A stretch of 64,000 nt of DNA, taken from Oscillospiraceae bacterium. Its GTDB lineage: Bacteria; Bacillota; Clostridia; Oscillospirales; Acutalibacteraceae. The stretch spans positions 1,017,501 through 1,081,500 of the forward strand of contig CP107220.1 of assembly GCA_025757685.1 (NCBI GenBank), in the 5' to 3' direction. The position numbers and the translations under genes are program-made. This document shows, piece after piece, positions 24,570 through 34,152 of the stretch (positions are counted from its first letter, which is position 1; each line of letters starts with the position of its first letter). A model generated the notes under the pieces. The model worked only from the letters and a program-made list of their open reading frames with translations. It was not told where the DNA came from and ran no database searches.

Positions 24570-25784
24570 TCACCTTGTGCCTTTCGCGACAGCATCCGAC
24601 GCAGCTAACATACTTTCTGCAAAAATTGCATACCCACGCCGGGGGCTATCCACGATCACATGGGTCAGGGCACCTACCAGCCGCCCGTTTTGCAGAATTG
24701 GAGAACCGCTCATGCCCTGCACAATGCCGCCTGTCTTGGCCAGCAGCGCCGGGTCCGTTACCCGCACAATCATATTCTTTTCGCCGCTGCCGCCCCGGTA
24801 GCTGATATGAATGATCTTTGCCTTATACAATCGGGGTGTGTTGTCGCCGTCCACGGTGGTAAGCACCTGGCAGTCTCCGTTCTCTACCTGCTGCGCAGTC
24901 GCTACCGGATAGGTTCGCATGCCTTTCAAAGAGCAGCTGTATCGACCGAACACGCCGGCGTTGTCATTTTCTGTCAGTGCGCCCAATGGCTGCTGCAAAA
25001 AATCACAGCAAATGGAACCGGTGCTGCCCGCCTTGCTTTTATAAATTTTGGTGACTTTGGCTGCAACCGCCTCGCCCCGTAAAATAGGCATAATCTCACC
25101 GGTGTCCACATCGGTAATGGGATGACCCAGCGCCGCCATTACACCGGTCTGCGGGTCATAGTAAGTCACCGTACCGATTCCGGCAGTGGAGTCACGCACC
25201 CATACCCCTGCCTTCCAGCACCCGTCCGCTTTGGAATACACCGGAGTTAACGAAAACGTCTTATATTTTCCGTCCCGCTTCACCTGCACGGATACGGCAC
25301 CGCCGGAGCGAGAAAACAGTGCAGCCACATCTTCTGAAGCGCTAACCTTTTTGCCGTCTATCGCTACAATCAAGTCACCGCTTTGTATACCGGCCTTGGC
25401 GGCAGGATTCATTGCCTTTCCGTCCACCTGCACATCCCGGGTACCCACCACCAGCACCCCGTCTGTATAGATTTTAATTCCGAAGGCACTGCCGCTGACC
25501 GCCACCTGCCGCGGCGCCGTTTTTTGCAGCGCCACAGTCTTTACCGGCACCGCGTTCAACAGGCGCACCTCTTTTTGCGTCCCGGAGACGGCCGTCTCCT
25601 GCCGGGCGTCCACCACTCCGGTACGCCCGCCGCTGACGGTAAACAAGCCGCCAAAGTAAGCTGCATCTCCGCCGCCGGTACGCACCGTGTCCGGCAAAGC
25701 CCAACAGCCAAAGCCAACCAAGCCGTAGATCACCGCAAGCACCACGGCCAATACTGCCGTAGCTGCACGCACACACTTTTTCAT
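24570..25784 (-). CDS. spoIVB: SpoIVB serine peptidase
   Basis: Forespore-secreted S55 peptidase that triggers SpoIVFB-dependent activation of sigma-K in the mother cell. The protein is 404 residues: an N-terminal membrane anchor (VLAVVLAVIYGLVGFG), a PDZ domain (AAKAGIQSGDLIVAIDGKKV), and the S55 domain with catalytic His221 in LGHPITDVDTG and Ser361 in GMSGSPILQ. The start at 25784 has a GGGTGAT site; the longer frame runs through the pfkA terminator and is rejected. It precedes spo0A, as in Bacillus and Clostridium. Confidence 0.95.
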   Translation of the reverse strand: MKKCVRAATAVLAVVLAVIYGLVGFGCWALPDTVRTGGGDAAYFGGLFTVSGGRTGVVDARQETAVSGTQKEVRLLNAVPVKTVALQKTAPRQVAVSGSAFGIKIYTDGVLVVGTRDVQVDGKAMNPAAKAGIQSGDLIVAIDGKKVSASEDVAALFSRSGGAVSVQVKRDGKYKTFSLTPVYSKADGCWKAGVWVRDSTAGIGTVTYYDPQTGVMAALGHPITDVDTGEIMPILRGEAVAAKVTKIYKSKAGSTGSICCDFLQQPLGALTENDNAGVFGRYSCSLKGMRTYPVATAQQVENGDCQVLTTVDGDNTPRLYKAKIIHISYRGGSGEKNMIVRVTDPALLAKTGGIVQGMSGSPILQNGRLVGALTHVIVDSPRRGYAIFAESMLAASDAVAKGTR

Positions 25785-25851
25785 TTTATCACCCATTTTA
25801 GTATGCGATAAAAGTGCCAAAACTGCCGTGAAAAATAATGGCAGCAAATAA

Positions 25852-25890
25852 AAAAACACCGTCGGGCAAGCACGCACCGACGGTGTTTTT
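25852..25890 (-). terminator. rho-independent terminator of pfkA
   Basis: A perfect 14-bp stem (25852-25865 with 25877-25890) with an 11-nt loop and flanking A/T runs, so it could act on either strand. It lies 20 nt after the pfkA stop codon. Confidence 0.9.
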
Positions 25891-25910
25891 TACAATTTTG
25901 TAAGATAAAG

Positions 25911-26879
25911 TTAAATAGACACTTCCAAAGCGGTCTGATACAGCTCAGGGTCAATATGTTTTTCCATATTCAGAGCCTCAAAAATATCATAATCTACGAT
26001 TTTGTCCTGATGAATGGCCACCACGCGATTGCCAATGCCCTTCATCAACAGGTTCTTTACCGCATAGTTGCCCATTTGGGTTGCCAACACACGGTCGCGA
26101 GCAGTGGGTGAACCGCCACGCTGCACATGACCCAGCACACAGGCACGAGACTCCACGCCGGTCTTAGCCTGGATCTCCTTGGCCAACTCGTTCACATTGA
26201 TCCCAACACCCTCGGCCACAATGATCAAAAAGTGCTTTTTGTCCGTGCGCAGGGTGCGCTTCATCCGCTCAATTACATCCTTTTGAATATCAAATTCGAT
26301 CTCCGGAATCAGAATTGCGGTAGCGCCTACGGCAATGCCGGCGTTCAGCGCCAAATAACCGGCACGACGCCCCATCACCTCAACCACCATGCAGCGGTCG
26401 TGGCTCTCGGCTGTATCGCGAATGCGATCCACCATCTCCATAATGGTGTTCATACAGGTATCATACCCAATGGTATAGTCACAGCAAGCAATATCGTTAT
26501 CGATGGTGCCGGGCAGACCCACACAGGGAATACCTCTCTGGGACAGATCACGGGCCCCACGGAAAGAACCGTCGCCGCCGATGACCACTACGCCCTCAAT
26601 GCCGTTCTCACGGCAAACGCGGATGGCCTTGCGCATACCCTCTTCCGTAGCGAACTCCACGCTGCGGGCAGAATAGAGCTTGGTGCCGCCCCGATGAATA
26701 ATATCCGAAACAGAACGCAGATCCATCTCCACAAAATCGCCGTTGATCAAACCGTTATAGCCACGAACCACGCCTAACACGCGAATCCCGTTTTCACAAG
26801 CGGTACGCACCACAGCGCGCACAGCGGCATTCATGCCGGGAGAGTCGCCACCACTGGTCAAAACTGCTATTGTCTTCAT
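25911..26879 (-). CDS. pfkA: 6-phosphofructokinase, ATP-dependent
   Basis: Glycolytic enzyme that phosphorylates fructose 6-phosphate. Motifs: TSGGDSPGMNAAVRA at the N-terminus, GGDGSFRGA (the Gly after GGD indicates ATP rather than pyrophosphate use), PGTIDNDIACCDYTIGYDT with the catalytic Asp, and VEVMGRRAGYLAL. It is full length at 322 residues from the ATG at 26879, which has a GGAGG site; the frame to 27041 extends through the promoter. Placement after dnaE is common in Firmicutes. Confidence 0.96.
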   Translation of the reverse strand: MKTIAVLTSGGDSPGMNAAVRAVVRTACENGIRVLGVVRGYNGLINGDFVEMDLRSVSDIIHRGGTKLYSARSVEFATEEGMRKAIRVCRENGIEGVVVIGGDGSFRGARDLSQRGIPCVGLPGTIDNDIACCDYTIGYDTCMNTIMEMVDRIRDTAESHDRCMVVEVMGRRAGYLALNAGIAVGATAILIPEIEFDIQKDVIERMKRTLRTDKKHFLIIVAEGVGINVNELAKEIQAKTGVESRACVLGHVQRGGSPTARDRVLATQMGNYAVKNLLMKGIGNRVVAIHQDKIVDYDIFEALNMEKHIDPELYQTALEVSI

Positions 26880-26916
26880 GCCTTTCAGCCTCCACATCAA
26901 ATTACATTCAAACCAC

Positions 26917-26945
26917 ATTGTACTAATTTGGCAGAAAAAAGTCAA
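26917..26945 (-). promoter_or_regulatory. sigma-A-type promoter of pfkA
   Basis: On the minus strand TTGACT and TACAAT are 17 bp apart, 37 nt upstream of the pfkA start, giving pfkA expression independent of dnaE. Confidence 0.72.
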
Positions 26946-27012
26946 GATGCCCTTTCCAATTCTAGGCAAAAGCGGTAAAACTTCGTCATAATAGCAAAAT
27001 TTTTGTCTGCTA

Positions 27013-30000
27013 TCACTGTGCAATATAGACAACATTATCATGCCCTAAAATGCGTTTCAATTCTGCCAGCATGGTAGGATTGACCGACACAAAGTCCTGC
27101 TGCGGGGCACGCACATAGCGTCCGGTGTCCTTATAGTAGTACCACAGCGGCTCCGGTCCGTCAAAAATGGAAGTCACCACCTGCGCTTTGTGTAGCCTGG
27201 GGTCTGTTTGGCTGTCTAACCGCAAAAACAGTCCCCGGTGCTTGTGGCGCTTCTCCTCTGCCGGGAGTACCGCCGCGTGTGCCGTCAACGGCAGTGTTTG
27301 CGCCGTAGGTGGTCCGTCAATGGTGTTCGCCAAAATCTTGGCGTCCTTTTCCTCCTCCAGAGACAGAGCGCCGGTCACGGTGATCACCTTGCCCTCGGCA
27401 ATGAAACGGGCATACCGGGTGAGCACCTTGGGAAACACCAGCACCTCCATACTGCCCAGCGAGTCGCTGAGCTGTACGAAAGCCATACTCTCCCCGGCGC
27501 GGGTCTTTTTCATAGTAATACCGGTTACACTGCCGCATAAGGTCACCGTTTGGCCGTCCTTGTAGGGGCCGTCCGGTGCCAGCAGCTGTGCTGTGCGGGG
27601 ATAGCCCAAATGGTCCAGAACCCGATCGTATTTATCCATGGGGTGGCCGGACAGGAACAGACCGGTCATTTCCTTTTCCATCTTCAGGCACTCATTCTTT
27701 GGGAACTCCTCCACCTGGGGCAAATCGAATTCAAAGCCAAAATCCTGCCCGCCGGACAACTCAAAGAAACCCACCTGCCCGTAACGCAAACTGTTTTTAT
27801 ATTCGTCCAAATTACTGACGATGGCCGGCAGCGCCTGAAGCATCTGGCGACGGTTCGCCCCCAAGTGATCCAGCGCACCGCAGCGGATCAAACTTTCTAC
27901 CGCGCGGCGGTTAAAATGCTTGTCGCATAGCCTGCGGCAAAAATCAAAAATGCTCTCGAAGGCGCCGTTTTCCCGCTCGGAGATAATATCGTTGATAAAC
28001 TCTTTGCCCAAATTTTTAATGCCTAAAAGGCCATAGTGAATCACTTTGCCCTCTGCGGTAAAGCCCTTCATAGAGGTGTTCACATCCGGCGGCGCCAGCT
28101 GCAAGCCCATACGCTTGCACTCGGCAATATAGGACGCCACCTTGTTGCTGCGATCCAGCACAGAGGTAAGCAGCGCTGCCATAAACTGCGCCGGGGCGTG
28201 CACCTTCAAATACGCAGTGCGATAAGCCACCAAGGCATAGCAGGCGGCATGGGATTTATTAAAGGCATAGCTGGCAAATCCCGCCATATCGTCAAAGATG
28301 GCGTTAGCTGCCGCCTCCTCCACACCGTTTGCCACAGCGCCGGTGACAAAGTGGGTGCGCTCCCGCTCCATCACATCGTGCTTTTTCTTGCTCATGGCAC
28401 GGCGCACCACATCCGCCTGGCCGTAGCTATACCCTGCCAGTGCCCGAAAGATCTGCATGACTTGCTCTTGGTAGACGATAAAGCCGTAAGTATTCTCCAA
28501 GATCGGCTTTAACAGCGGGGTTTTGTACCGCACCTTGGAGGGATCGTTGGCGCAGGCCACATAGCCGTCAATCTGGTCCGCGGGACCGGGTCGGTACAGC
28601 GAAGTGGCAGCGATCAGGTGTTCCAAGCAAGTGGGGCGCAGCTTTTGCAGCATTTCTTTCATGCCGGCGGACTCAAACTGAAAAATCCCCTCCGTCTTGC
28701 CGGCGGCAAACAGCTTGTACACCGCCGGATCGTTAATATCAATCGTATTGATGTCTATATCTGCCGCCCGGGCTGCATCGTGGATCACCGTTAAGGTGCG
28801 CAGACCCAGGAAGTCCATTTTCAGCAGACCCAGTTCTTCCAGAGTGGTCATAATATACTGGGTTACCACCACATTATCATTGGTGGCCAAAGGCACATAA
28901 CTGGCCACCGGGTCCCGGGTGATCACCACACCGGCGGCGTGGGTAGAGGCATTGCGGGGCATACCCTCGATTTGGCGGGCAGTATCCAACAGCTCCTGCA
29001 CCTTGGGGTCCTCTGCCATCAGCTTGCGTAAAGGCGCTGATTTTTTAATAGCTTGATCCAGGCTGATATGCAGGTCCCGAGGCACCAGCTTTGCCACCGC
29101 ATCCACAGCAGCATAAGGCATACCCATCACCCGACCCACATCGCGAATGGCCGCACGGGCCGCCAGGGTGCCGAAGGTGACGATCTGTGCCACATGGTCC
29201 GCGCCGTATTTGCGGGTCACATAGTCGATCACCTCTTGCCGCCGTTCATAGCAAAAGTCAATATCAAAGTCCGGCATAGACACCCGCTCCGGGTTCAAAA
29301 ACCGCTCAAACAGCAGGTCGTACTTCATGGGGTCAATATCTGTAATGCCGATACAATAGGCGGCAATGGACCCGGCGCCGGAGCCACGCCCCGGTCCCAC
29401 CGGTATGCCCTGATCCTTGGCGTACTGCACAAAATCCACCACGATCAGGTAATAGTCCGTGTAACCCATCTTCTGTATGGTGTTCAGCTCATACTCCAGC
29501 CGTTCTGCATAGGCCTTGGGCGGGTGTTGGCCGTAGCGGCGCACCATACCCTCCCGGCACAGCTTTTGGAAATAAGCGTAGTGATCCATACCGCCGGGGG
29601 TCTCATAATACGGCAGCTTGGTGTTACCAAATTCAAAATCAAAGTTGCAGCGCCGGGCGATCTTCTCCGTATTCTCCAGCGCCTGGGGCACGGCAGCAAA
29701 GGTCTCTGCCATCTCCTCCTCACTTTTAAGGTAGAACTGATCCGAGTGGAACTCCAGCCCGGTGTCCTCCCCCAGCACATGGTTGGTGGCAATGCAGATC
29801 AGCACCTGCTGAATTTTGGCATCCTCCCGGCGCACATAGTGCACATCGTTGGTGGCTACCAAGGGAATACCGGTTTCCCGGCTCAGGCGCAGCAGTCCGG
29901 CGTTTACCGTCTGCTGTTCCGGAATACCGTGATCTTGCAATTCCAAATAGTAATGTTCCGAACCAAACAGGTCGCTGTACCACAGGGCGGTCTCCTTCGC

Positions 30001-30459
30001 CTTGTCATAATCCCGCTCCAACAGTGCCTGGGGAATTTCCCCGGCCAGGCAGGCAGACAAGCAAATCAGGCCTTGATGGTGCTTTTGCAGCAGATCTCGG
30101 TCAATGCGCGGCTTAAAATAAAAGCCCTCCGTATAGCCCTTAGACACCATAGCGATCAGGTTTTTATAACCCTCTTCGTTCTCACACAGCAGAACCAGGT
30201 GATTATAAGCCTTATCCTGTACCCGCTCCCGATCGTACCGGGTGCGGGGCGCCACATACACTTCGCAGCCGATAATGGGGCGTACCCCCTGCCGCTTGCA
30301 TGCCTTATAAAAATCAACAGCCCCATACATATTACCGTGATCCGTAATCGCAAGGGACTGCATTCCAAGCGCCTTTGCACGGCTCACCAAATCGTCCAGA
30401 CGGCAAGCGCCGTCCAGCAGACTAAACTCCGTATGCACATGCAAATGCGTAAACATCAT
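27013..30459 (-). CDS. dnaE: DNA polymerase III subunit alpha (DnaE)
   Basis: Replicative C-family polymerase of 1148 residues. The N-terminal PHP domain opens THLHVHTEFSLLDGACRL and has AITDHGNMYG. The palm carries GPGRGSGAGSIAAYCIGI and the catalytic PDFDIDFCYERR (Asp397, Asp399). A helix-hairpin region and an OB-fold (GSVTGITMKKTRAG) follow. This is the DnaE form, not PolC. It begins 28 nt after whiA. Linkage with whiA upstream and pfkA downstream is conserved in Clostridia. Confidence 0.97.
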   Translation of the reverse strand: MMFTHLHVHTEFSLLDGACRLDDLVSRAKALGMQSLAITDHGNMYGAVDFYKACKRQGVRPIIGCEVYVAPRTRYDRERVQDKAYNHLVLLCENEEGYKNLIAMVSKGYTEGFYFKPRIDRDLLQKHHQGLICLSACLAGEIPQALLERDYDKAKETALWYSDLFGSEHYYLELQDHGIPEQQTVNAGLLRLSRETGIPLVATNDVHYVRREDAKIQQVLICIATNHVLGEDTGLEFHSDQFYLKSEEEMAETFAAVPQALENTEKIARRCNFDFEFGNTKLPYYETPGGMDHYAYFQKLCREGMVRRYGQHPPKAYAERLEYELNTIQKMGYTDYYLIVVDFVQYAKDQGIPVGPGRGSGAGSIAAYCIGITDIDPMKYDLLFERFLNPERVSMPDFDIDFCYERRQEVIDYVTRKYGADHVAQIVTFGTLAARAAIRDVGRVMGMPYAAVDAVAKLVPRDLHISLDQAIKKSAPLRKLMAEDPKVQELLDTARQIEGMPRNASTHAAGVVITRDPVASYVPLATNDNVVVTQYIMTTLEELGLLKMDFLGLRTLTVIHDAARAADIDINTIDINDPAVYKLFAAGKTEGIFQFESAGMKEMLQKLRPTCLEHLIAATSLYRPGPADQIDGYVACANDPSKVRYKTPLLKPILENTYGFIVYQEQVMQIFRALAGYSYGQADVVRRAMSKKKHDVMERERTHFVTGAVANGVEEAAANAIFDDMAGFASYAFNKSHAACYALVAYRTAYLKVHAPAQFMAALLTSVLDRSNKVASYIAECKRMGLQLAPPDVNTSMKGFTAEGKVIHYGLLGIKNLGKEFINDIISERENGAFESIFDFCRRLCDKHFNRRAVESLIRCGALDHLGANRRQMLQALPAIVSNLDEYKNSLRYGQVGFFELSGGQDFGFEFDLPQVEEFPKNECLKMEKEMTGLFLSGHPMDKYDRVLDHLGYPRTAQLLAPDGPYKDGQTVTLCGSVTGITMKKTRAGESMAFVQLSDSLGSMEVLVFPKVLTRYARFIAEGKVITVTGALSLEEEKDAKILANTIDGPPTAQTLPLTAHAAVLPAEEKRHKHRGLFLRLDSQTDPRLHKAQVVTSIFDGPEPLWYYYKDTGRYVRAPQQDFVSVNPTMLAELKRILGHDNVVYIAQ

Positions 30460-30487
30460 TCAATTTCCTTTTTCTTTGCGTAGTAAA

Positions 30488-31393
30488 TTACACGTTCTCG
30501 TCCAAAGCCGCAGCAATATCTACAATGCGCCGCAGCCGGTGATTGACCCCGCTGCGAGACAAAGCGCTCATCTCTGCCAGTTCGCTTAAAGAGCTGTCCG
30601 GGTTTTCCTCGCGCAGGATCGCCATGGCGTGCAAATCCTCGCTGAGATACTCCAGCCCACGCAGGCGCCGAATTTTCTCAATGGCGTCCAGCTGCACCCG
30701 TACCGCTTGGACCATACGTTCAATATTGGCAGTCTCACAGTTGGCCTTACGATTGGCGGAATTGCGAATGTCTTTGACAATCTTTACATTCATCATCTCA
30801 AACATTGCGCCGGAAGCGCCCATCAGGTACAGGCAGTCCTCAATGGCCTCGCTGCCCTTAAAGTACAAGATATGGTATCCCTTACGGTTCGTTAGGCCGG
30901 GCTTTAATTCCTTTTCCTCTAACATGGTCACAAAGCTGGCAGCCAAATTCTGATACGGCACGGTAAATTCCAAATGGTAGTCACTCTTAGGACTGGACAC
31001 CGTGCCACAGGATAAAAATGCCCCGGCGATAAACGCATTCTGACAATTCTCACAGTCAAAGTTGGCGTAATTCACCCGCAGGCTGCCGGCACCCTGGTGG
31101 GCAAAGGTCTTCAGTATCTTGGCACAGTCACTGCCGTCCGTTACGCTGACGGTAAAACTGCGTCGCCCGGGAGACGGCACCACCGCCGCCTCTACCCGGC
31201 AAATTTCCGCCAGCAGTACACTATATTTCTCTGCAATGCGGGGGTTCTCCGTTTGCAGCGCCACCTGGCGGGAGGAAAAACTTTTGCCGAAAAGGCACAT
31301 TCCGTAAAGGAATGCTTTTCGGCAGCAGGGTTCTGTATATTGGGCGTCAATCAGTTCGCCCTTCACGGTTTGAGAAAAGGACATTTGCGTCAA
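30488..31393 (-). CDS. whiA: DNA-binding protein WhiA
   Basis: A 301-residue protein with a LAGLIDADG-like N-terminal and middle region (FIAGAFLSCGTVSSPKSDYHLEF) and a C-terminal helix-turn-helix (SLSELAEMSALSRSGVNHRLRRI). In Firmicutes WhiA affects cell division and chromosome segregation; in actinobacteria it is a sporulation regulator. The opening SFSQTVKGELI is typical. It overlaps rapZ by 4 nt in the conserved murB-rapZ-whiA cluster. Confidence 0.95.
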   Translation of the reverse strand: MTQMSFSQTVKGELIDAQYTEPCCRKAFLYGMCLFGKSFSSRQVALQTENPRIAEKYSVLLAEICRVEAAVVPSPGRRSFTVSVTDGSDCAKILKTFAHQGAGSLRVNYANFDCENCQNAFIAGAFLSCGTVSSPKSDYHLEFTVPYQNLAASFVTMLEEKELKPGLTNRKGYHILYFKGSEAIEDCLYLMGASGAMFEMMNVKIVKDIRNSANRKANCETANIERMVQAVRVQLDAIEKIRRLRGLEYLSEDLHAMAILREENPDSSLSELAEMSALSRSGVNHRLRRIVDIAAALDENV

Positions 31394-32265
31394 CCTCGGT
31401 TAATATCCCGATGATGGACGGTCACATTGTCCCACCGTGATTCAAAATGATCTTTCAGCGCCTCGGCAATCGCCACGCTGCGATGATTGCCGCCGGTGCA
31501 GCCAATGGCAAAGACGATCTGGCTCTTGCCCTCTCGGATATACAGCGGGTTCAGGAAATCCAAAAGGCCGATGAGCTTTTGCAACAGCTCCTCCGACTCT
31601 TTAAAGGAGAACACATAGTCCTTCACTTCCTTATCGAGACCGGTTTTGCTGCGCAGCGCCTCTACCCAGTAGGGGTTTGGCAGGCAGCGCACATCAATGA
31701 CAAAATCCGCTTCACTGGGAATACCGTGCTTAAATCCAAAGGACATCACATGAATGTTCATCATATCCTTATCGCTGCCCAGAAGGATCTGGGCCAAGCG
31801 CGTACGCAGCTGATTGGGCGCTGCGTCCGATGTGTCAATCACATGATCCGCCCGCAGCCGCAGGGGCGCCAAAATCTCTTTTTCATAAGCCAGTGCAGCG
31901 GCAATATCCCCGTTAAAGCGATCTGCATAGGGGTGCTTGCGGCGGGTAAGCTTGTAACGCTTCAAAGCCACCGGGGTCTTAATATCCAAATAAACAATCT
32001 TCACATCATAGCCGTAATTGGACTTGGCGTCGTTCACGCTCTTAATGAAGTCCTCAAACACTTCACTGGAGCGCACATCCACCACAATGGCTACTTTACG
32101 ATACTCCTCCCGATTGGCAATCAAGCCGATAAAGGTGGGTAGCAGCACCGGAGGCATATTATCAATGCAGTAGTAGCCCACATCTTCCAAAAAGCCCATT
32201 GCGCTGGATTTACCGGCACCACTGACGCCGGTTATAATGATCAGTTCCTTGTTTGCAAATTCCAT
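31390..32265 (-). CDS. rapZ: RNase adapter / nucleotide-binding protein RapZ (YvcJ)
   Basis: P-loop protein of 291 residues. Walker A is GVSGAGKS (13-20), followed by FLEDVGYYCIDNMPPVLLPTF. The C-terminal domain has MSFGFKHGIPSEADFVIDVRCLPNP and AIGCTGGNHRSVAIAE. In E. coli RapZ controls amino-sugar synthesis through RNase E; in B. subtilis YvcJ is a GTPase/ATPase linked to competence. The exact role here is not decided. It lies between murB (10 nt) and whiA (4-nt overlap). Confidence 0.95.
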   Translation of the reverse strand: MEFANKELIIITGVSGAGKSSAMGFLEDVGYYCIDNMPPVLLPTFIGLIANREEYRKVAIVVDVRSSEVFEDFIKSVNDAKSNYGYDVKIVYLDIKTPVALKRYKLTRRKHPYADRFNGDIAAALAYEKEILAPLRLRADHVIDTSDAAPNQLRTRLAQILLGSDKDMMNIHVMSFGFKHGIPSEADFVIDVRCLPNPYWVEALRSKTGLDKEVKDYVFSFKESEELLQKLIGLLDFLNPLYIREGKSQIVFAIGCTGGNHRSVAIAEALKDHFESRWDNVTVHHRDINRG

Positions 32266-32275
32266 TAACTTTTAC

Positions 32276-33187
32276 TTACTCCGTTACTCGTATTTCCATT
32301 TCCAGCTCTACACCGGTCTCCGCCAGCACCTTTTCTCTGCACTGCCGGCAAAGGGCCAGCACATCGGCACAGGTGGCACCGCCTGTATTAATCACAAAGC
32401 CGGCGTGCTTCTCGCTGACCCGGGCACCACCCACACTTGTACCTCGCAGACCGCATTGGTCAATGAGCGCACCGGCAAAGTGGCCGGGCGGGCGTTTAAA
32501 AGTAGAGCCTGCACTGGGGTATTCGATAGGCTGCTTTTCCCTTCTGCGGCCGATCAGATCGTCCATCTTGGCTTTGATCTCCGCCGGATCGCCAGGCTGC
32601 AAGCGCAGCTCCAACCCGGTAATAATGCAGCCGTTGCCATAATACGCGCTGTGGCGATAGGACAGGTGCAGGTCCTCCCCTGCCAGCTGACCCGATTTGC
32701 CGTCTTGATCAATATGGGTGCAGCGCACCAGCACATCCTTCATCTCACCACCGTAGGCACCGGCGTTCATAAAGGCCGCGCCTCCGCAGGAGCCGGGAAT
32801 GCCGTAGGCAAATTCCAGCCCCGTCAGGCTGTGCTCCAGCGCTGTGCGACACACCTTCATCAGCGACGCACCGGCCTGGGCAAAAATGGTATTGCCCTTT
32901 ACCGTTACGGCAGAAAAGTGCTTATCCATCACCAGCACCGCCGCGTCAATGCCCTTGTCTGCCACCAGCAAATTAGAGCCGTTGCCAATGGTCAAGAGTC
33001 GCACGCCGTTTGCCCGGGCACACTGCACCAGCGCCGTGATCTGTTCTTCCGTCTCCGGGAACAGCAGCACCCGCGCCGGGCCGCCGATCTTAAAGGTGGT
33101 GTGCAGGCGCATAGGTTCGTTTTCCAAATAATCACAGCCCATTTCTCGGGCTGCCGCAAGGAGTTCTCTCACGCCATCACCCTGCAT
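32276..33187 (-). CDS. murB: UDP-N-acetylenolpyruvoylglucosamine reductase
   Basis: FAD- and NADPH-dependent reduction that forms UDP-MurNAc for peptidoglycan. The FAD-binding segments are TIGNGSNLLVADKG and GIPGSCGGAAFMNAGAYGGEM; the substrate-binding region has YRHSAYYGNG and SAGSTFKRPPGHFAGALIDQCGLRG with the catalytic Ser. Full length at 303 residues. Its start codon overlaps the stop of the ROK kinase gene. Confidence 0.96.
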   Translation of the reverse strand: MQGDGVRELLAAAREMGCDYLENEPMRLHTTFKIGGPARVLLFPETEEQITALVQCARANGVRLLTIGNGSNLLVADKGIDAAVLVMDKHFSAVTVKGNTIFAQAGASLMKVCRTALEHSLTGLEFAYGIPGSCGGAAFMNAGAYGGEMKDVLVRCTHIDQDGKSGQLAGEDLHLSYRHSAYYGNGCIITGLELRLQPGDPAEIKAKMDDLIGRRREKQPIEYPSAGSTFKRPPGHFAGALIDQCGLRGTSVGGARVSEKHAGFVINTGGATCADVLALCRQCREKVLAETGVELEMEIRVTE

Positions 33188-34137
33188 TATTTCACCTGGT
33201 ACAGCAGCGCCGCGCCGATGATACCGGCGTTATTGCCCAGCTGTGCCTTTACAATCTGGGTTTGAATTTTGCTGTGAATGCTGTAACGCTCTGCCTGCAC
33301 ATAGCGGCGCAGGGGCTCCATTAAAGTATCGCCCTCGTTGCAGATACCGCCGCCGATGCAGATGATCTCAGGCTGCAAGGCGTTGACCAAATTGATCAGC
33401 CCGCAAGACACATACTTGATATAGTTATTCACCACTTCAATACCGGCAATATCGCCAAGGCGCATGGCGTCAAACGCAGTCTTGCCATTGACACCGCCCT
33501 CTTCCTCAGCCAGGCGGTGCATAATGGAGTCCGGGTAATCGTCCATAGCACGCTTGGTCTGGCGGATCAGCGCCGTGGCGGAAGCATAAGCCTCCCAGCA
33601 GCCCTTACGACCGCAGGAGCACTGCTCGCCGTCTACCATAATCACCATGTGGCCGCACTCGCCACCGGCGCAGTTGACACCGTTGACGATCTTGCCGTCC
33701 AAAATGATGCCGCTGCCTACGCCGGTGCCCAGGGTCACAGCCACAAAATTCTTAGACCCGTTGCCGCAACCGGCAAACGCCTCACCCAGTGCGGCGCAGT
33801 TGGCGTCATTCTCTACAAATACATTGTCGACCCCCAGGCGCTCCCGAAGCATTTCCCGGGCAGGCACATTGTTAAAGGCCAGGTTGTTGGCAAACTCAAT
33901 CACGCCGTCTGCATTGCAGGTACCGGGAGAGCCCATACCTACGGCCACCAGGTCACTCATGGTGAGCTTGGCCTCCCGCACGGCCTCGCGGCACACCTTC
34001 TCCACATCGTCAAAAATGGCGTTGGCAGGGCGCGGCGCATTCGTCTTGGTTTTTGCAGTAGAGATAATATTATATTGATCGTCCACCACGGAGGCAACAA
34101 TATTCGTGCCCCCCAAGTCAATTCCTAAGCTGTACAT
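33187..34137 (-). CDS. ROK-family glucokinase
   Basis: Cytoplasmic sugar kinase of 316 residues. The N-terminal phosphate loop is LGIDLGGTNIVASVVD, ENDANCAALGEA carries the catalytic Asp, TLGTGVGSGIILDG is the ATP-binding part, and CSCGRKGCWEAYAS is the ROK zinc motif (CxCGxxGCxE). There is no N-terminal DNA-binding domain, so it is a kinase, most probably a glucokinase feeding pfkA. It sits between hprK and murB. GlcK is a reasonable but unproven name. Confidence 0.9.
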   Translation of the reverse strand: MYSLGIDLGGTNIVASVVDDQYNIISTAKTKTNAPRPANAIFDDVEKVCREAVREAKLTMSDLVAVGMGSPGTCNADGVIEFANNLAFNNVPAREMLRERLGVDNVFVENDANCAALGEAFAGCGNGSKNFVAVTLGTGVGSGIILDGKIVNGVNCAGGECGHMVIMVDGEQCSCGRKGCWEAYASATALIRQTKRAMDDYPDSIMHRLAEEEGGVNGKTAFDAMRLGDIAGIEVVNNYIKYVSCGLINLVNALQPEIICIGGGICNEGDTLMEPLRRYVQAERYSIHSKIQTQIVKAQLGNNAGIIGAALLYQVK

Positions 34138-34152
34138 ATCTTTTATCCTCCG

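Noticed and set aside
25785..25877. N-terminal extension of SpoIVB
   Set aside because: The extra codons run through the pfkA terminator hairpin, and the ATG at 25784 has a ribosome site and starts the membrane anchor.
26880..27041. N-terminal extension of PfkA
   Set aside because: It passes through the pfkA promoter and overlaps the end of dnaE; family members begin at the MKTIAVLTSGGD site.
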